Assembly: GCA_963674975.1 (NCBI GenBank)
Contig: OY771913.1
Coordinates: forward strand, 1 to 64,000
Direction of reading: 5' to 3'
Length of the DNA stretch: 64,000 nt
Source: UBA4781 sp963674975
Lineage (GTDB): Bacteria; Chloroflexota; Anaerolineae; Anaerolineales; Anaerolineaceae
Shown in pieces: positions 25,278 to 35,062 of this stretch. Every line of letters begins with the position of its first letter. The stretch's first letter is position 1. The notes under the pieces are model-generated. The model saw only the letters and a list, made by a program, of their open reading frames with translations. It was not told where the DNA came from and searched no databases. A program made the translations under genes and the position numbers.

Positions 25278-26876
25278 ATGACGACCTATAAGGAATTATT
25301 AAGGCAGGGCAGACATGATCTTATCTGGGAGAAATATTGCGGGTATCTGGACCTTACCATGCATGAGTTTATGGAAATACAAAATCGATTGTTGATGGAA
25401 CAGGTTGCATTTATCAGGAAGAGTAAATTGGGAGAGCATTTTTTTGGAGATCATGCTGTTGATTCCGCCAATAATTTTAGAGATATTGTTCCTTTAACCA
25501 CCTATGATGACTATGTTCCATTTTTAATGGATCGTGATGAGAAAAACCTTCCCAAAGGAAAATACATGTGGGCGCGTACATCCGGAAAATCAGGAAAGTA
25601 TCCATGTAAATGGGTTCCTTATTCTGAGCGCATTTATGAAAAGATGGCTGAGGTTGTGATCAGTGCCATGATCCAGGCTTCCTGTTTGGAGAAGGGTGAT
25701 ATACAAATGGAATCCGGAGATATAGTTCTTCTGGCAACAGCTCCACGTCCATATACCTCCGGATATATCAGCTACACGACCTATGAAAATGCGGATGTTC
25801 GTTTTGTACCCCCTCTGGATGAAGCAGAAAAAATGGAATACGGCGAGCGGGTTCAAAAAGGCTTTTTAATGGCGATGAATACCGGACTCGATATTTTCTT
25901 TGGTCTGGCAATGATCCTGGGAAAAATGGGAGAACGGTTTGCCAGCGGATCAGGTGGGATGAAGTTTTCGAAAGATCTGCTGAAACCAAACACACTCCGC
26001 CGCTTGATCAGCGGGTATATAAAAGCAAAAGTACAAAATCGTCCCCTGCTGCCCAAAGATATCTGGAAACTAAAGGGCATTATGACGGGTGGAATGGATA
26101 CAGAGATCTACCGGGACAGGCTGGAATATTATTGGGGAAGAAAGCCGCTTGAAGGGTATGCCTGTACGGAAGGTGGAATGATCGCAATGCAAGCCTGGGA
26201 TTTCAAGGGAATGACACTTTTTCCGGATTGTAATTTTTATGAATTCATTCCTTTTGAGGAATATCTAAAGAACACGGCTGACCCTTCTTATGAACCGAAA
26301 ACAGTACTGTTTGATGAAGTTAAACCGGGTATTTATGAGATCGTTTTGACGAATTTATTGGGTGGTGCCCTGATGCGTTACCGTATAGGTGATTTGATCA
26401 ACTTCATTTCAATGGATGATAAAGCAACCGGCGTTAAACTACCTCAATTCAAATTCTATTCACGGGCAGATGATCTCATCGACCTTGGGACAATGGTGAA
26501 ACTGACCGAAACAGATATCTGGATGGGTATTGAAAAAGCGAAATTGGAATATGTAGATTGGACTGCAAAAAAGGAAGTAATAAATAAGGAAGCAGTTTTA
26601 CATATTTATATTGAACTAAAACCTCAGGTGTCATTAACCGAAGATAAAGCTACCGCAATGATAAGGAAGAGTATGGCAAAGCAAAATGAAGAATTTGCAG
26701 ACACTCTGAAAATTATGGGGGATCATATCGTGAAGGTAACTCTACTGCCTGAAGGAGCTTTTAATAATTATATTGATATGCAGAGGAAAGCAGGTGCTGA
26801 TCTGGCACACCTGAAACCACCACACATGCAGCCAAAAAAAGAAATTATTGCGAAATTGTTAGAAGAGAGTAATTAA
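25278..26876 (+). CDS. GH3 auxin-responsive-promoter family acyl-amide synthetase
   Basis: A 532-residue ANL-related adenylating enzyme. The nucleotide-binding loop reads ARTSGKSGKYPCKWVPYSE near residue 97. YACTEGGMIAMQ near 294 and YRIGDLINF near 372 are the other conserved elements. Family members adenylate a carboxylic acid and conjugate it to an amino acid or similar amine; in bacteria the substrates are mostly unknown. The loop has TSGKSG where many have TSGTTG. It lies between a methyltransferase and an HD-GYP receptor with gaps of only 4 and 6 bases. AGATG spacing to the ATG is good. The name GH3 here is unrelated to glycoside hydrolase 3. Confidence 0.9.
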   Translation: MTTYKELLRQGRHDLIWEKYCGYLDLTMHEFMEIQNRLLMEQVAFIRKSKLGEHFFGDHAVDSANNFRDIVPLTTYDDYVPFLMDRDEKNLPKGKYMWARTSGKSGKYPCKWVPYSERIYEKMAEVVISAMIQASCLEKGDIQMESGDIVLLATAPRPYTSGYISYTTYENADVRFVPPLDEAEKMEYGERVQKGFLMAMNTGLDIFFGLAMILGKMGERFASGSGGMKFSKDLLKPNTLRRLISGYIKAKVQNRPLLPKDIWKLKGIMTGGMDTEIYRDRLEYYWGRKPLEGYACTEGGMIAMQAWDFKGMTLFPDCNFYEFIPFEEYLKNTADPSYEPKTVLFDEVKPGIYEIVLTNLLGGALMRYRIGDLINFISMDDKATGVKLPQFKFYSRADDLIDLGTMVKLTETDIWMGIEKAKLEYVDWTAKKEVINKEAVLHIYIELKPQVSLTEDKATAMIRKSMAKQNEEFADTLKIMGDHIVKVTLLPEGAFNNYIDMQRKAGADLAHLKPPHMQPKKEIIAKLLEESN

Positions 26877-26882
26877 AATTTC

Positions 26883-29432
26883 ATGGTTTGGAATCTAGAG
26901 CTTATCATCACGATTTTTGCCTTCATAAGCTATCTGGCGTTGTATCTGGTTGTCTTAATATCGAAACCAAGCACGAAAGAAAAGACCGCTTTTCGCCTGT
27001 ATCTATTGGCAATGGCGATGTGGAAATTCAGCGCCATTATAGTAGTTGGACAGCTTGGAGATATTTATTTCTGGTTCCGTATAATGACTGTTACATCCGT
27101 TTTATCTCTGATCGGCAGCCATCGATTTGTACAGACTATTCTCCCCTCTAAAACGGAATGGGATCGCTGGATCTACATTTATATAACGCTAGCGGTTGTT
27201 GTGACCCTCGGCACGAACTGGGTGGTCTCTTATGCGTACATGAATGGAACTGAGCTGGTCTATTCCTTTACACCTCTGGTTGGGCTTGTTGCCGGACCGG
27301 GGTATGCATTGATGCTCTACAACACCTACCGATTGATTCGCGGATATGACCGCGCACGCAGTCCCCGAATACGCAATCGTTTGAAATATCTTATTCTGGG
27401 TTTCATTTTTATCATTATCGGTTCAATCTTCAATTTTACCGATCTGGGGCAGTATCCAATCGATATTTTTGCCAATCTGATAACAGCAATATTGATTTCC
27501 GTTGCTATCCTTCGGCATCAGCTGTTGGATATCAATGTAATCATTAGAAAAAGCGTTTTGTATGTAATTCCAACCAGTTTAATCGGCGCACTATATTTTT
27601 TAATCATCAATTCGATCGTTGAGATATTTCAATTCTCAGTAAGCCAGCAGATTCTCGTATCAGTATTTGTAGCTATCGGTGCTGCGTTGATATTTCAGCC
27701 GTTTCAAAAATTCTTGCAGGACTGGATAAACAAGATATTTTTCAGGGACCGCTATGACTACAATCTGATGCTGCAGAGGGTGATCCTCGATGCTTCGCGC
27801 GAAATAGACCTGCAAAGACTGACAGGATTGATCATCACTGAGATCATCACTACCATGCATGTTAAACGCGCCGGACTTTTTGTTTCACAAAAAGAAGGTG
27901 ACCCTTATATTCTTGCATCCGGAAATGGCTTCAATTATTCCAGGCATAGAGAATTTCGCGTAGATCATCCCCTGATCATGAAATTGAAAAAGATATTTCA
28001 ACCGATCATGTGGAGTGAACTGGAATCATCACCCATGATCAAATCACTCTGGAAAGATGAACTGGATTATCTGGTTGATCTTCGGGTAGAACTTTTTATT
28101 CCACTGACAACTAAGAGTGATCTTGTCGGTATCCTTGTTTTAGGGGAAAAGATGTCCGAAGTGCCTTACTCGCAGGAAGATATTAGTATTCTAACCACGC
28201 TGGCAAGTCAGACTTCTCTGGCAATCCAAAACGCAAAATTATATTCCCTGGCGCAGAAAGAATTAACGCAAAGACGAAAAGCAGAAAAAAATTTACAGCT
28301 TCAATTAAAACGTCTGTCGGCACTCCAAGATATCAATGTAGCCATTACTGAAAATTTTGATCTGCAAATTCCGCTTGTTATGTTAATTGACCAGGTAGTA
28401 AATGAGTTGAATGTGGATGCCGCGGATGTCCTGCTCTACAATCCAGATGACAAAAATTTAAAATATATTGCAGGCAAGGGATTTAAAACGGACGCGTTGA
28501 AATTTACGAGCCTGAAAATGGGGCAGGGTATGGCAGGTTTGGCTGCGCTTAAAAGAGAACCCATCTATGTCAGAGATCTCACTGCTGAACTGACCACGTT
28601 GTCTCAATCCCCAATGCTGAAAGATGAAAAGTTCGTGTCTTATTATGGATTCCCACTTATTGCACGAAATCAGATTAAGGGTGTTCTGGAGATCTTCCAC
28701 AGGTCAATCCTGGAATCAGATCAACAGTGGTTGGATTATCTGAACACGCTGATCTCTGAAACGGCGATCGCTCTGGATAATGCTCGAATGTTCACGGATC
28801 TTGAAAAAACAAATATGGAATTGGTGAGCGCGTATGAAGCCACTCTGGAGGGTTGGGCGCGTACTCTCGAAATGCGCGATCGTGAAACTGAGGGACACAG
28901 CCAGCGTGTTTTAGGATTGACGCTGCGTTTAGCTGAGAAGATGGGAATTCATGGTGAAGAACTGATCCATATACGGAGAGGTTCACTTCTTCATGATATC
29001 GGAAAAATTGCGATCCCTGACAGCATTTTACAGAAGCCCGGTCCATTGACCGATGCAGAGTGGGAAACCATGCGCAGACATCCCGCCATTGCGTACGAGA
29101 TGCTTTCTTCCATTCATTTCTTGGAACCAGCGTTGGAAATTCCATACAGCCATCATGAAAAATGGGATGGCAGCGGATACCCGCAGGGATTGAAGGGAGA
29201 AGAAATACCCATATCGGCAAGAATATTTGCCATTATCGATGTATGGGACGCGCTCTCATCAGATCGACCTTATCGAAAAGCCTGGTCTGAAGAAAAAGTT
29301 ATTGCGCACATAAAAGAACAATCCGGGACTCATTTTGATCCAAAGGTTGTTGAGAAATTTATTTCAATGCTGGATGAAGAAAAGCAGAAAACAAGCAGGA
29401 AAAAGAAGAACAAGAGAAAATCTATAAAATAG
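26883..29432 (+). CDS. 7TM-GAF-GAF HD-GYP cyclic di-GMP phosphodiesterase
   Basis: An 849-residue membrane receptor: about seven hydrophobic helices in residues 1-225, two GAF domains (about 290-450 and 475-640), then an HD-GYP domain (about 655-830) with H704-D705 in LLHDIGKIAIPD and GYP at 765-767 in HHEKWDGSGYP, and a very basic C-terminal tail (residues 830-849, Lys/Arg-rich). HD-GYP domains hydrolyse cyclic di-GMP to pGpG or GMP; metal ligands appear intact. The tail could bind membrane or nucleic acid. It is the last gene of the methyltransferase operon and the functional opposite of the 7TM-GGDEF receptor at 16811-19378. Confidence 0.93.
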   Translation: MVWNLELIITIFAFISYLALYLVVLISKPSTKEKTAFRLYLLAMAMWKFSAIIVVGQLGDIYFWFRIMTVTSVLSLIGSHRFVQTILPSKTEWDRWIYIYITLAVVVTLGTNWVVSYAYMNGTELVYSFTPLVGLVAGPGYALMLYNTYRLIRGYDRARSPRIRNRLKYLILGFIFIIIGSIFNFTDLGQYPIDIFANLITAILISVAILRHQLLDINVIIRKSVLYVIPTSLIGALYFLIINSIVEIFQFSVSQQILVSVFVAIGAALIFQPFQKFLQDWINKIFFRDRYDYNLMLQRVILDASREIDLQRLTGLIITEIITTMHVKRAGLFVSQKEGDPYILASGNGFNYSRHREFRVDHPLIMKLKKIFQPIMWSELESSPMIKSLWKDELDYLVDLRVELFIPLTTKSDLVGILVLGEKMSEVPYSQEDISILTTLASQTSLAIQNAKLYSLAQKELTQRRKAEKNLQLQLKRLSALQDINVAITENFDLQIPLVMLIDQVVNELNVDAADVLLYNPDDKNLKYIAGKGFKTDALKFTSLKMGQGMAGLAALKREPIYVRDLTAELTTLSQSPMLKDEKFVSYYGFPLIARNQIKGVLEIFHRSILESDQQWLDYLNTLISETAIALDNARMFTDLEKTNMELVSAYEATLEGWARTLEMRDRETEGHSQRVLGLTLRLAEKMGIHGEELIHIRRGSLLHDIGKIAIPDSILQKPGPLTDAEWETMRRHPAIAYEMLSSIHFLEPALEIPYSHHEKWDGSGYPQGLKGEEIPISARIFAIIDVWDALSSDRPYRKAWSEEKVIAHIKEQSGTHFDPKVVEKFISMLDEEKQKTSRKKKNKRKSIK

Positions 29433-29455
29433 GTGGGAATAATTATATTTTATGT

Positions 29456-29461
29456 TATAAT
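29456..29461 (+). promoter_or_regulatory. Possible -10 element for rpoC
   Basis: A perfect TATAAT in the 103-base gap before rpoC, 75 bases upstream of its start. No good -35 hexamer lies 16-18 bases further up, so this is a weak call. It matters because rpoC is not preceded by rpoB and needs its own promoter. Confidence 0.35.
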
Positions 29462-29535
29462 ACAGGATTGTTTTTGCTAAAACAACTATTGTCTGTATTT
29501 AATTTCATCCGAGCGTATTTTGAGGAGGCTCTTAA

Positions 29536-32500
29536 GTGGAAACTAAAAGTCTGATGGCTCTCCGAGTAAGACTTGCATCTCCCGAAACAATAAAAAGTTG
29601 GTCTTATGGGGAAGTAACAAAACCTGAAACGATTAACTATCGCCGTTTGCGCCCAGAAAAAGATGGGTTGTTCTGCGAAGCGATCTTCGGACCAACAAGA
29701 GATTATCAGTGTTATTGTGGAAAATATAAGAATCCTAGATATAAAGGGATTGTTTGTGATAAATGTGGTGTAGAGGTAACCCGTTCTTCTGTGCGTCGCG
29801 AACGCATGGGGCATATCGAACTGGCTACTCCCGTAGCACATATTTGGTACAGCCGCAGGGTTCCTTCATATCTTGGCTCGCTGCTGAACATTTCACGAAG
29901 AAACCTTGACCGTGTTTTATATTTTGCCCAATACATTATTACTTACGTCGATGAAGATTCCAAGCAAAAAGCATTAAATCGAATTGAAGAAGAAGTAAGC
30001 GTAAAATACAAAGAACAGATCACAGAACTTGACAACCGTATCGAAACGGTAGAAGCTGATAAAAATTCACGGATCGAAGAAATTAAAAATAAAACAGTCG
30101 AACTTTCTAAAAAGAAAGATGAGATGGTCGCCGAGAAAGTTGCTCCGGTCATTAAAGAAGGGCAGGACCTGGAACAATCGATCAAAGAAAAGATCGGCAA
30201 GAAAACACGCTCAGATATCAAATTGAAAACGATCGATGAAGTGATCGCAAATGCCGGTGAAGAAGTTACCAACAAGATGATCTCCACTGTTCAGAAATCG
30301 ATCAAGGCAAAATTAGAAGCGATCGAAGCAGAAATCGGGATCGATATCGACCATGAGAAAGAAAAGAATGAACTCCTGCTGGAACAGGTAAAAGCTGAGG
30401 CAGACCTCACACTTCAAAAACTTGCTGATCAAAAAGAAGAATTGACAGTAAAGATCGATAAAGAAACTGATGCGCGACGCGATGAAATCGAAAGCCTGAA
30501 ACCACTTTCTTTTATCAGTGAAAATAAATATCGTGAACTACGATCCCATTATGGGCAGGTGTTTCGCGCAGATATGGGAGCCGAAGCTTTCTATGATATT
30601 CTCAGCCGTTTGGATATGGAGAAGCTGGCTGAAGAATTGTGGATTGAAGTTCGCACTACCAAAAGCAAACAGAAACGGAAGAAAGCTACCAAGCGCTTGA
30701 AAGTAGTCGAAGCATTCCGGCGTTCCAAGAACCGCCCGGAGTGGATGATCTTGAAAGTTCTACCGGTTATTCCCCCTGATCTGCGACCAATGGTACAGCT
30801 GGATGGCGGACGATTTGCGACGTCTGATCTGAATGATCTCTACCGGCGCGTGATCAACCGCAATAACCGTCTCAAACGATTGCTTGAACTGGGCGCTCCT
30901 GATGTGATCGTGCGCAATGAAAAACGCATGCTCCAGGAAGCAGTAGACTCACTGATCGATAACTCACAGCGAGGAAAAGCATTATCTCGACGCGGAAGAC
31001 GTGAATTGAAATCGCTGAGTGACATGCTGAAAGGGAAGAAAGGACGTTTCCGCCGCAACTTGCTCGGAAAGCGTGTCGATTATTCCGGTCGTTCTGTGAT
31101 CGTAGTTGGACCGAAATTGAAACTGTATCAATGCGGTTTACCCAAAAACATGGCGCTTGAACTATTCCGACCGTTTGTGATTGCCGGTTTGGTTCATCGT
31201 GAGTATGCCGCTAATGTTAAAGGCGCACGACGGCTGATCGAACGCAACCGCCCCGAAGTTTGGGAAGTGCTTGAGAGAGTCATTAAAGACAGACCTGTGA
31301 TGCTGAATCGTGCTCCTACACTTCACCGTCTTGGTATTCAAGCTTTTGAACCAATTTTAGTAGAGGGAAGCGCAATTCAGCTGCATCCTCTGGTGTGTAC
31401 TGCTTTCAATGCAGATTTTGATGGTGATCAGATGGCTGTGCATGTTCCTCTCTCTGAAAAGGCTGTGTGGGAAGCACGCAATTTGATGCTGGCTTCAAAG
31501 AACTTATTAAAACCGGCTGATGGGGAACCAATTATCTCTCCTTCAAAAGATATGGTGCTTGGTGTCTACTACCTGACCATGGAGGGAGAAAAGAAAAAGG
31601 GTGATCTGGATACCTATGCTTCGATCGACGAAGTGGAATTAACATATCAGTTGGAGCAGGTGAAGGTTCATACTCCCATCAAACTGCAAACAAAAACATG
31701 GTTTGACGAAAATGGAAAACGGCTGCCCGAACAGGAAACACGTATCATCGAAACAACCGTTGGACGGGCACTTTTTAATCAGATCCTTCCCAAAGAAGTG
31801 GTTTTTGAAAATCAAACCTATGATAAGGGTGGCATCAAAGAACTGATCGCCACGATTTATGACCTTTGCGGTGAAGATACAACTACCAAGATCGCCGATG
31901 ATATTAAGGATATCGGTTTCAAATATGCTATGCTCTCCGGTATAACCATTGCGGTTGGTGATATCACAATCCCGCCTAAGAAGGCGGAGATTCTGGCGGG
32001 TTCTCTCCAGAAAGTTGAAACTATCCAGAAGTCTTATCGACGTGGATTGCTGACTGAATTAGAGATGGATGAGCAAGTCATTAAAGTCTGGCAGGATACA
32101 ACGAAAGAAGTTGCCGATGCCGTCAAGGAACATCTGGATCCGGGCGGGAACCTGGCAACTATGGCAAACTCCGGAGCCACCAAGGGTGGTTTCGGTCCTA
32201 TTTCTCAGCTGGCTGGAATGCGCGGTTTGATGGCTGACCCGGCAGGACGTATTATTCGTCTGCCCATTCAGTCCAATTTCCGTGAAGGATTGACCGCGCT
32301 GGAGTATTTCATTTCCACACACGGTGCTCGAAAAGGCTTGGCTGATACTGCGCTTAGAACGGCGGATGCCGGTTATCTGACCCGCCGTCTGGTGGATATT
32401 GCCCAGGATGTGATCATCAATGCTGATGATTGCGAAACGCAGGAAGGCATCTGGATTCGGACTACTGATGATGTCGCCGGGCAGAGCGTGCAGGAACGAC

Positions 32501-33876
32501 TGAAAGGTCGTTTACTGGCTGAAGCTGCTGCTGATCCGAAAACCGGAGAGATCCTGGCAGATCGAAACGATCTGTTAACGATTGAAGTGATTTCCAAACT
32601 GCTTGATGCTGGAATAACCGAATTCAAAATTCGCTCACCATTGACATGTGAACTGCGGCATGGTATTTGCTCAAAATGCTATGGCATTGACCTGGGACGC
32701 GGAAAAATAGTTGAGCCGGGAACTGCGGTTGGAACCATCGCCGCTCAATCCATCGGTGAGCCAGGCACACAGCTTACATTGAGAACCTTCCATACGGGTG
32801 GTGTGGCAGCTGCGACTGATATTACTACCGGTCTTCCCAGAGTTGAAGAATTATTTGAAGCCCGCAAAACACCAAAAGGTGAAGCGGTCATTGCTCCAAT
32901 TATGGGTAAGATCGCGGTAATTCCATCCAATACTGCAAGTGACCAGAACAGCATCCGCATTACCTATAGTGAACTGGTAAAAGATGAATACAGCGTACCG
33001 GAGGATTGGGAAATCCTTGCAAAAGAAGAAACCACCGTTGCAGCGGGCGATGTTCTTGCCAAGAACGAAGAACTGACAATCAACGCGCAGCATGCCGGAC
33101 GAGTTCGTATCGAAAATAGAACCGTTGTGGTCAGCTACGATAGTGTTGAAACCGAAGAGCTGGATATTCCATCTACACTGCGGATCGTAGTAAAAGATGG
33201 TGATGAAGTCGAAGCCGGTCAACCACTAACCGAAGGCTCGATCAATCCGCACGAACTACTGAAATTGAAAGGTCGTGATGCCTGCTATCATTACCTGCTC
33301 GAAGAGATTCAGAACGTATATCGAGCACAGGGGCAAAACATCAATGATAAACACTTCGAAGTGATCGTCCGTAAAATGTTAAGCAAAGTGCAGATCATCA
33401 ACGCAGGTGATACGGATCTCCTTCCAAATGAAATGATCGATCGTTTGAAGATCAAAACAATCAATGAAGAAATGATCGCTCAAGGAAAGAAACCAGCGCG
33501 CTATATTGACATACTACTGGGTGTGACCAAAGCATCGTTGAATACAGATTCCTTCCTATCGGCTGCATCTTTCCAGCATACGATCAAGGAACTTTCTAGA
33601 GCTGCTGTTTCTGCAGAAAAAGATCCCCTGTATGGGTTGAAAGAGAACGTGATCATCGGAAAACTAATCCCGGCTGGAACAGGATTTTCTGAAAAACGTA
33701 TCAGATTGATCGAATCGATTGCCAGAGATGAACCCAGAGAACAGGAAAATGGAAACACGATCGAGATCCCAACTGATGAGCATTTCAGCGATGATCTTAC
33801 CGATCTAGACTTGAGTGACGAATTATCTACTGATGAAATAGATGATGATAGTCATGAAGAGGAATCTGAAGAATAG
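29536..33876 (+). CDS. rpoC: DNA-directed RNA polymerase subunit beta'
   Basis: 1,446 residues starting at GTG 29536 behind GAGGAGG. The N-terminal zinc site is C59, C61, C74, C77. The catalytic magnesium loop NADFDGDQMAVH puts Asp at 627, 629 and 631. The second zinc site includes C1038, C1045, C1048. Between the first zinc ribbon and the clamp, residues about 150-330 form a strongly charged coiled-coil insertion (Glu/Lys/Ile heptads) before KPLSFISENKYRELR. The C-terminal tail is acidic. This is the largest subunit of RNA polymerase. rpoB is not upstream, where an HD-GYP operon lies instead, so rpoC is transcribed separately. Everything expected for function is present. Confidence 0.98.
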   Translation: METKSLMALRVRLASPETIKSWSYGEVTKPETINYRRLRPEKDGLFCEAIFGPTRDYQCYCGKYKNPRYKGIVCDKCGVEVTRSSVRRERMGHIELATPVAHIWYSRRVPSYLGSLLNISRRNLDRVLYFAQYIITYVDEDSKQKALNRIEEEVSVKYKEQITELDNRIETVEADKNSRIEEIKNKTVELSKKKDEMVAEKVAPVIKEGQDLEQSIKEKIGKKTRSDIKLKTIDEVIANAGEEVTNKMISTVQKSIKAKLEAIEAEIGIDIDHEKEKNELLLEQVKAEADLTLQKLADQKEELTVKIDKETDARRDEIESLKPLSFISENKYRELRSHYGQVFRADMGAEAFYDILSRLDMEKLAEELWIEVRTTKSKQKRKKATKRLKVVEAFRRSKNRPEWMILKVLPVIPPDLRPMVQLDGGRFATSDLNDLYRRVINRNNRLKRLLELGAPDVIVRNEKRMLQEAVDSLIDNSQRGKALSRRGRRELKSLSDMLKGKKGRFRRNLLGKRVDYSGRSVIVVGPKLKLYQCGLPKNMALELFRPFVIAGLVHREYAANVKGARRLIERNRPEVWEVLERVIKDRPVMLNRAPTLHRLGIQAFEPILVEGSAIQLHPLVCTAFNADFDGDQMAVHVPLSEKAVWEARNLMLASKNLLKPADGEPIISPSKDMVLGVYYLTMEGEKKKGDLDTYASIDEVELTYQLEQVKVHTPIKLQTKTWFDENGKRLPEQETRIIETTVGRALFNQILPKEVVFENQTYDKGGIKELIATIYDLCGEDTTTKIADDIKDIGFKYAMLSGITIAVGDITIPPKKAEILAGSLQKVETIQKSYRRGLLTELEMDEQVIKVWQDTTKEVADAVKEHLDPGGNLATMANSGATKGGFGPISQLAGMRGLMADPAGRIIRLPIQSNFREGLTALEYFISTHGARKGLADTALRTADAGYLTRRLVDIAQDVIINADDCETQEGIWIRTTDDVAGQSVQERLKGRLLAEAAADPKTGEILADRNDLLTIEVISKLLDAGITEFKIRSPLTCELRHGICSKCYGIDLGRGKIVEPGTAVGTIAAQSIGEPGTQLTLRTFHTGGVAAATDITTGLPRVEELFEARKTPKGEAVIAPIMGKIAVIPSNTASDQNSIRITYSELVKDEYSVPEDWEILAKEETTVAAGDVLAKNEELTINAQHAGRVRIENRTVVVSYDSVETEELDIPSTLRIVVKDGDEVEAGQPLTEGSINPHELLKLKGRDACYHYLLEEIQNVYRAQGQNINDKHFEVIVRKMLSKVQIINAGDTDLLPNEMIDRLKIKTINEEMIAQGKKPARYIDILLGVTKASLNTDSFLSAASFQHTIKELSRAAVSAEKDPLYGLKENVIIGKLIPAGTGFSEKRIRLIESIARDEPREQENGNTIEIPTDEHFSDDLTDLDLSDELSTDEIDDDSHEEESEE

Positions 33877-33890
33877 ATCAGAATAGGATA

Positions 33891-33920
33891 AAAAAGCCGA
33901 GAAAATTTTCTCGGCTTTTT
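33891..33920. terminator. Bidirectional terminator between rpoC and the convergent gene
   Basis: A perfect palindrome: GCCGAGAAAATTTTCTCGGC flanked by five A and five T, so it works on either strand. It ends rpoC and lies just 3' of the minus-strand gene stop at 33925. Confidence 0.93.
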
Positions 33921-33924
33921 ATTT

Positions 33925-35019
33925 TTAATATTGAATGGAAGAATAATGATACATGATCTTCTTCTCATGCAGCCCAATCGTATCCTCAATGGTCAGGGTG
34001 GTATTATCGGTTTTTGTAACCTTCCAGGTTACTTTTTTCGTGATCTCGGTTCCAGAAATGGATGCGATGGAAAACTCTGCATCCGGCAGAAGAGTGGTCA
34101 ATAAGTTTGAGAACCAACCATTGAGAGCATTCTTCCCCTGAATGGTTTGCCTGGCTGTAACAAAGACGGCGTCATCGTTATAAAGAGTTAAGAGAAGGGG
34201 GACATTCTTCTTGTTTATATACTCAACGAAAAGCTCTGGAAGAGACTGTACAACGGGGGTTGTACCCGGCCAGGTAAAACTCGAAATAGCCTGCCATAGT
34301 TCAGGCAGTTTCGCACGGCAGTAATCCCAGCTCCAGAAGCTGACCGCGGGCATATCCAGAGAAACGGCGGTGTTGAGAAAATCAAGCACATCAGAAACAG
34401 TGGGAACCCATCCTCCGGCTGCGTAGGCAGCCCCGGTGGGTATGATGGGGCGGAATGGTTCGATCAGCTGAAATTCTTTAACGCTGCGCAGAAGCTGCTC
34501 TCCTGGGTTGTGCGATTGTTCCCAGTATACCTGCGGCATGTTGAAATTACATTTCGTTAGAAAATCTTTCCATGGTAGAGAAAGGTGATAGTTGGGGTAG
34601 CGATAAGATGCAAGCGCTATAGGGAAATCTGGTAGGGCTGCGCGCAGTTCGTTCATGTACACACGGCAGGGGGTATATTTATCCTTATATTCACCTTCAG
34701 CGTCGATGATATAACCATCTAGAGGTAGTTTATTAATCTGACGGATCGCAGCTTTTGCTTCTTCTTTGGGGAGGTCGCCAAAGACATAATGCCAGCCCCA
34801 AATTCTGATCCCTTTTGCCAGCAATGCTTCACAAACTGGTCCAATCAAATCTTTTTTTGTGGATGAATCGTAGTTGTAATCGTAGATGCCGTTTGCGATC
34901 TTGATAAATACATGCCCAAGACCTGCCTGCTGGGCAACCGATGCAATTGCATCCGGATCACCGCCTTCGCAGTTGGGTATCTTCCAGATGTAGTAGCCTT
35001 TTCCATTAATTATTGACAT
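33925..35019 (-). CDS. TIM-barrel glycosidase-like domain fused to an NTF2-like domain, unknown function
   Basis: 364 residues, no signal peptide. Residues 1-240 read like a glycoside-hydrolase TIM barrel: KGIRIWGWHYVFGD, then DGYIIDAEGEYK (acidic pair at the end of a strand), MPQVYWEQSH and AVSFWSWDYC. Residues 250-364 form a SnoaL/NTF2-like domain (LFVEYINKKNVPLLLTLYNDDAVFV, then a beta sheet). I see this pairing rarely and do not know a substrate. AAAGGG precedes the ATG. It may be first in a minus-strand group, but the next gene is upstream and divergent promoters are unclear. Both fold calls are from pattern only. Confidence 0.65.
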   Translation of the reverse strand: MSIINGKGYYIWKIPNCEGGDPDAIASVAQQAGLGHVFIKIANGIYDYNYDSSTKKDLIGPVCEALLAKGIRIWGWHYVFGDLPKEEAKAAIRQINKLPLDGYIIDAEGEYKDKYTPCRVYMNELRAALPDFPIALASYRYPNYHLSLPWKDFLTKCNFNMPQVYWEQSHNPGEQLLRSVKEFQLIEPFRPIIPTGAAYAAGGWVPTVSDVLDFLNTAVSLDMPAVSFWSWDYCRAKLPELWQAISSFTWPGTTPVVQSLPELFVEYINKKNVPLLLTLYNDDAVFVTARQTIQGKNALNGWFSNLLTTLLPDAEFSIASISGTEITKKVTWKVTKTDNTTLTIEDTIGLHEKKIMYHYSSIQY

Positions 35020-35062
35020 GGTTTCCCTTTACTGTTGATTCTATTATATATGTAGTTGCAAG

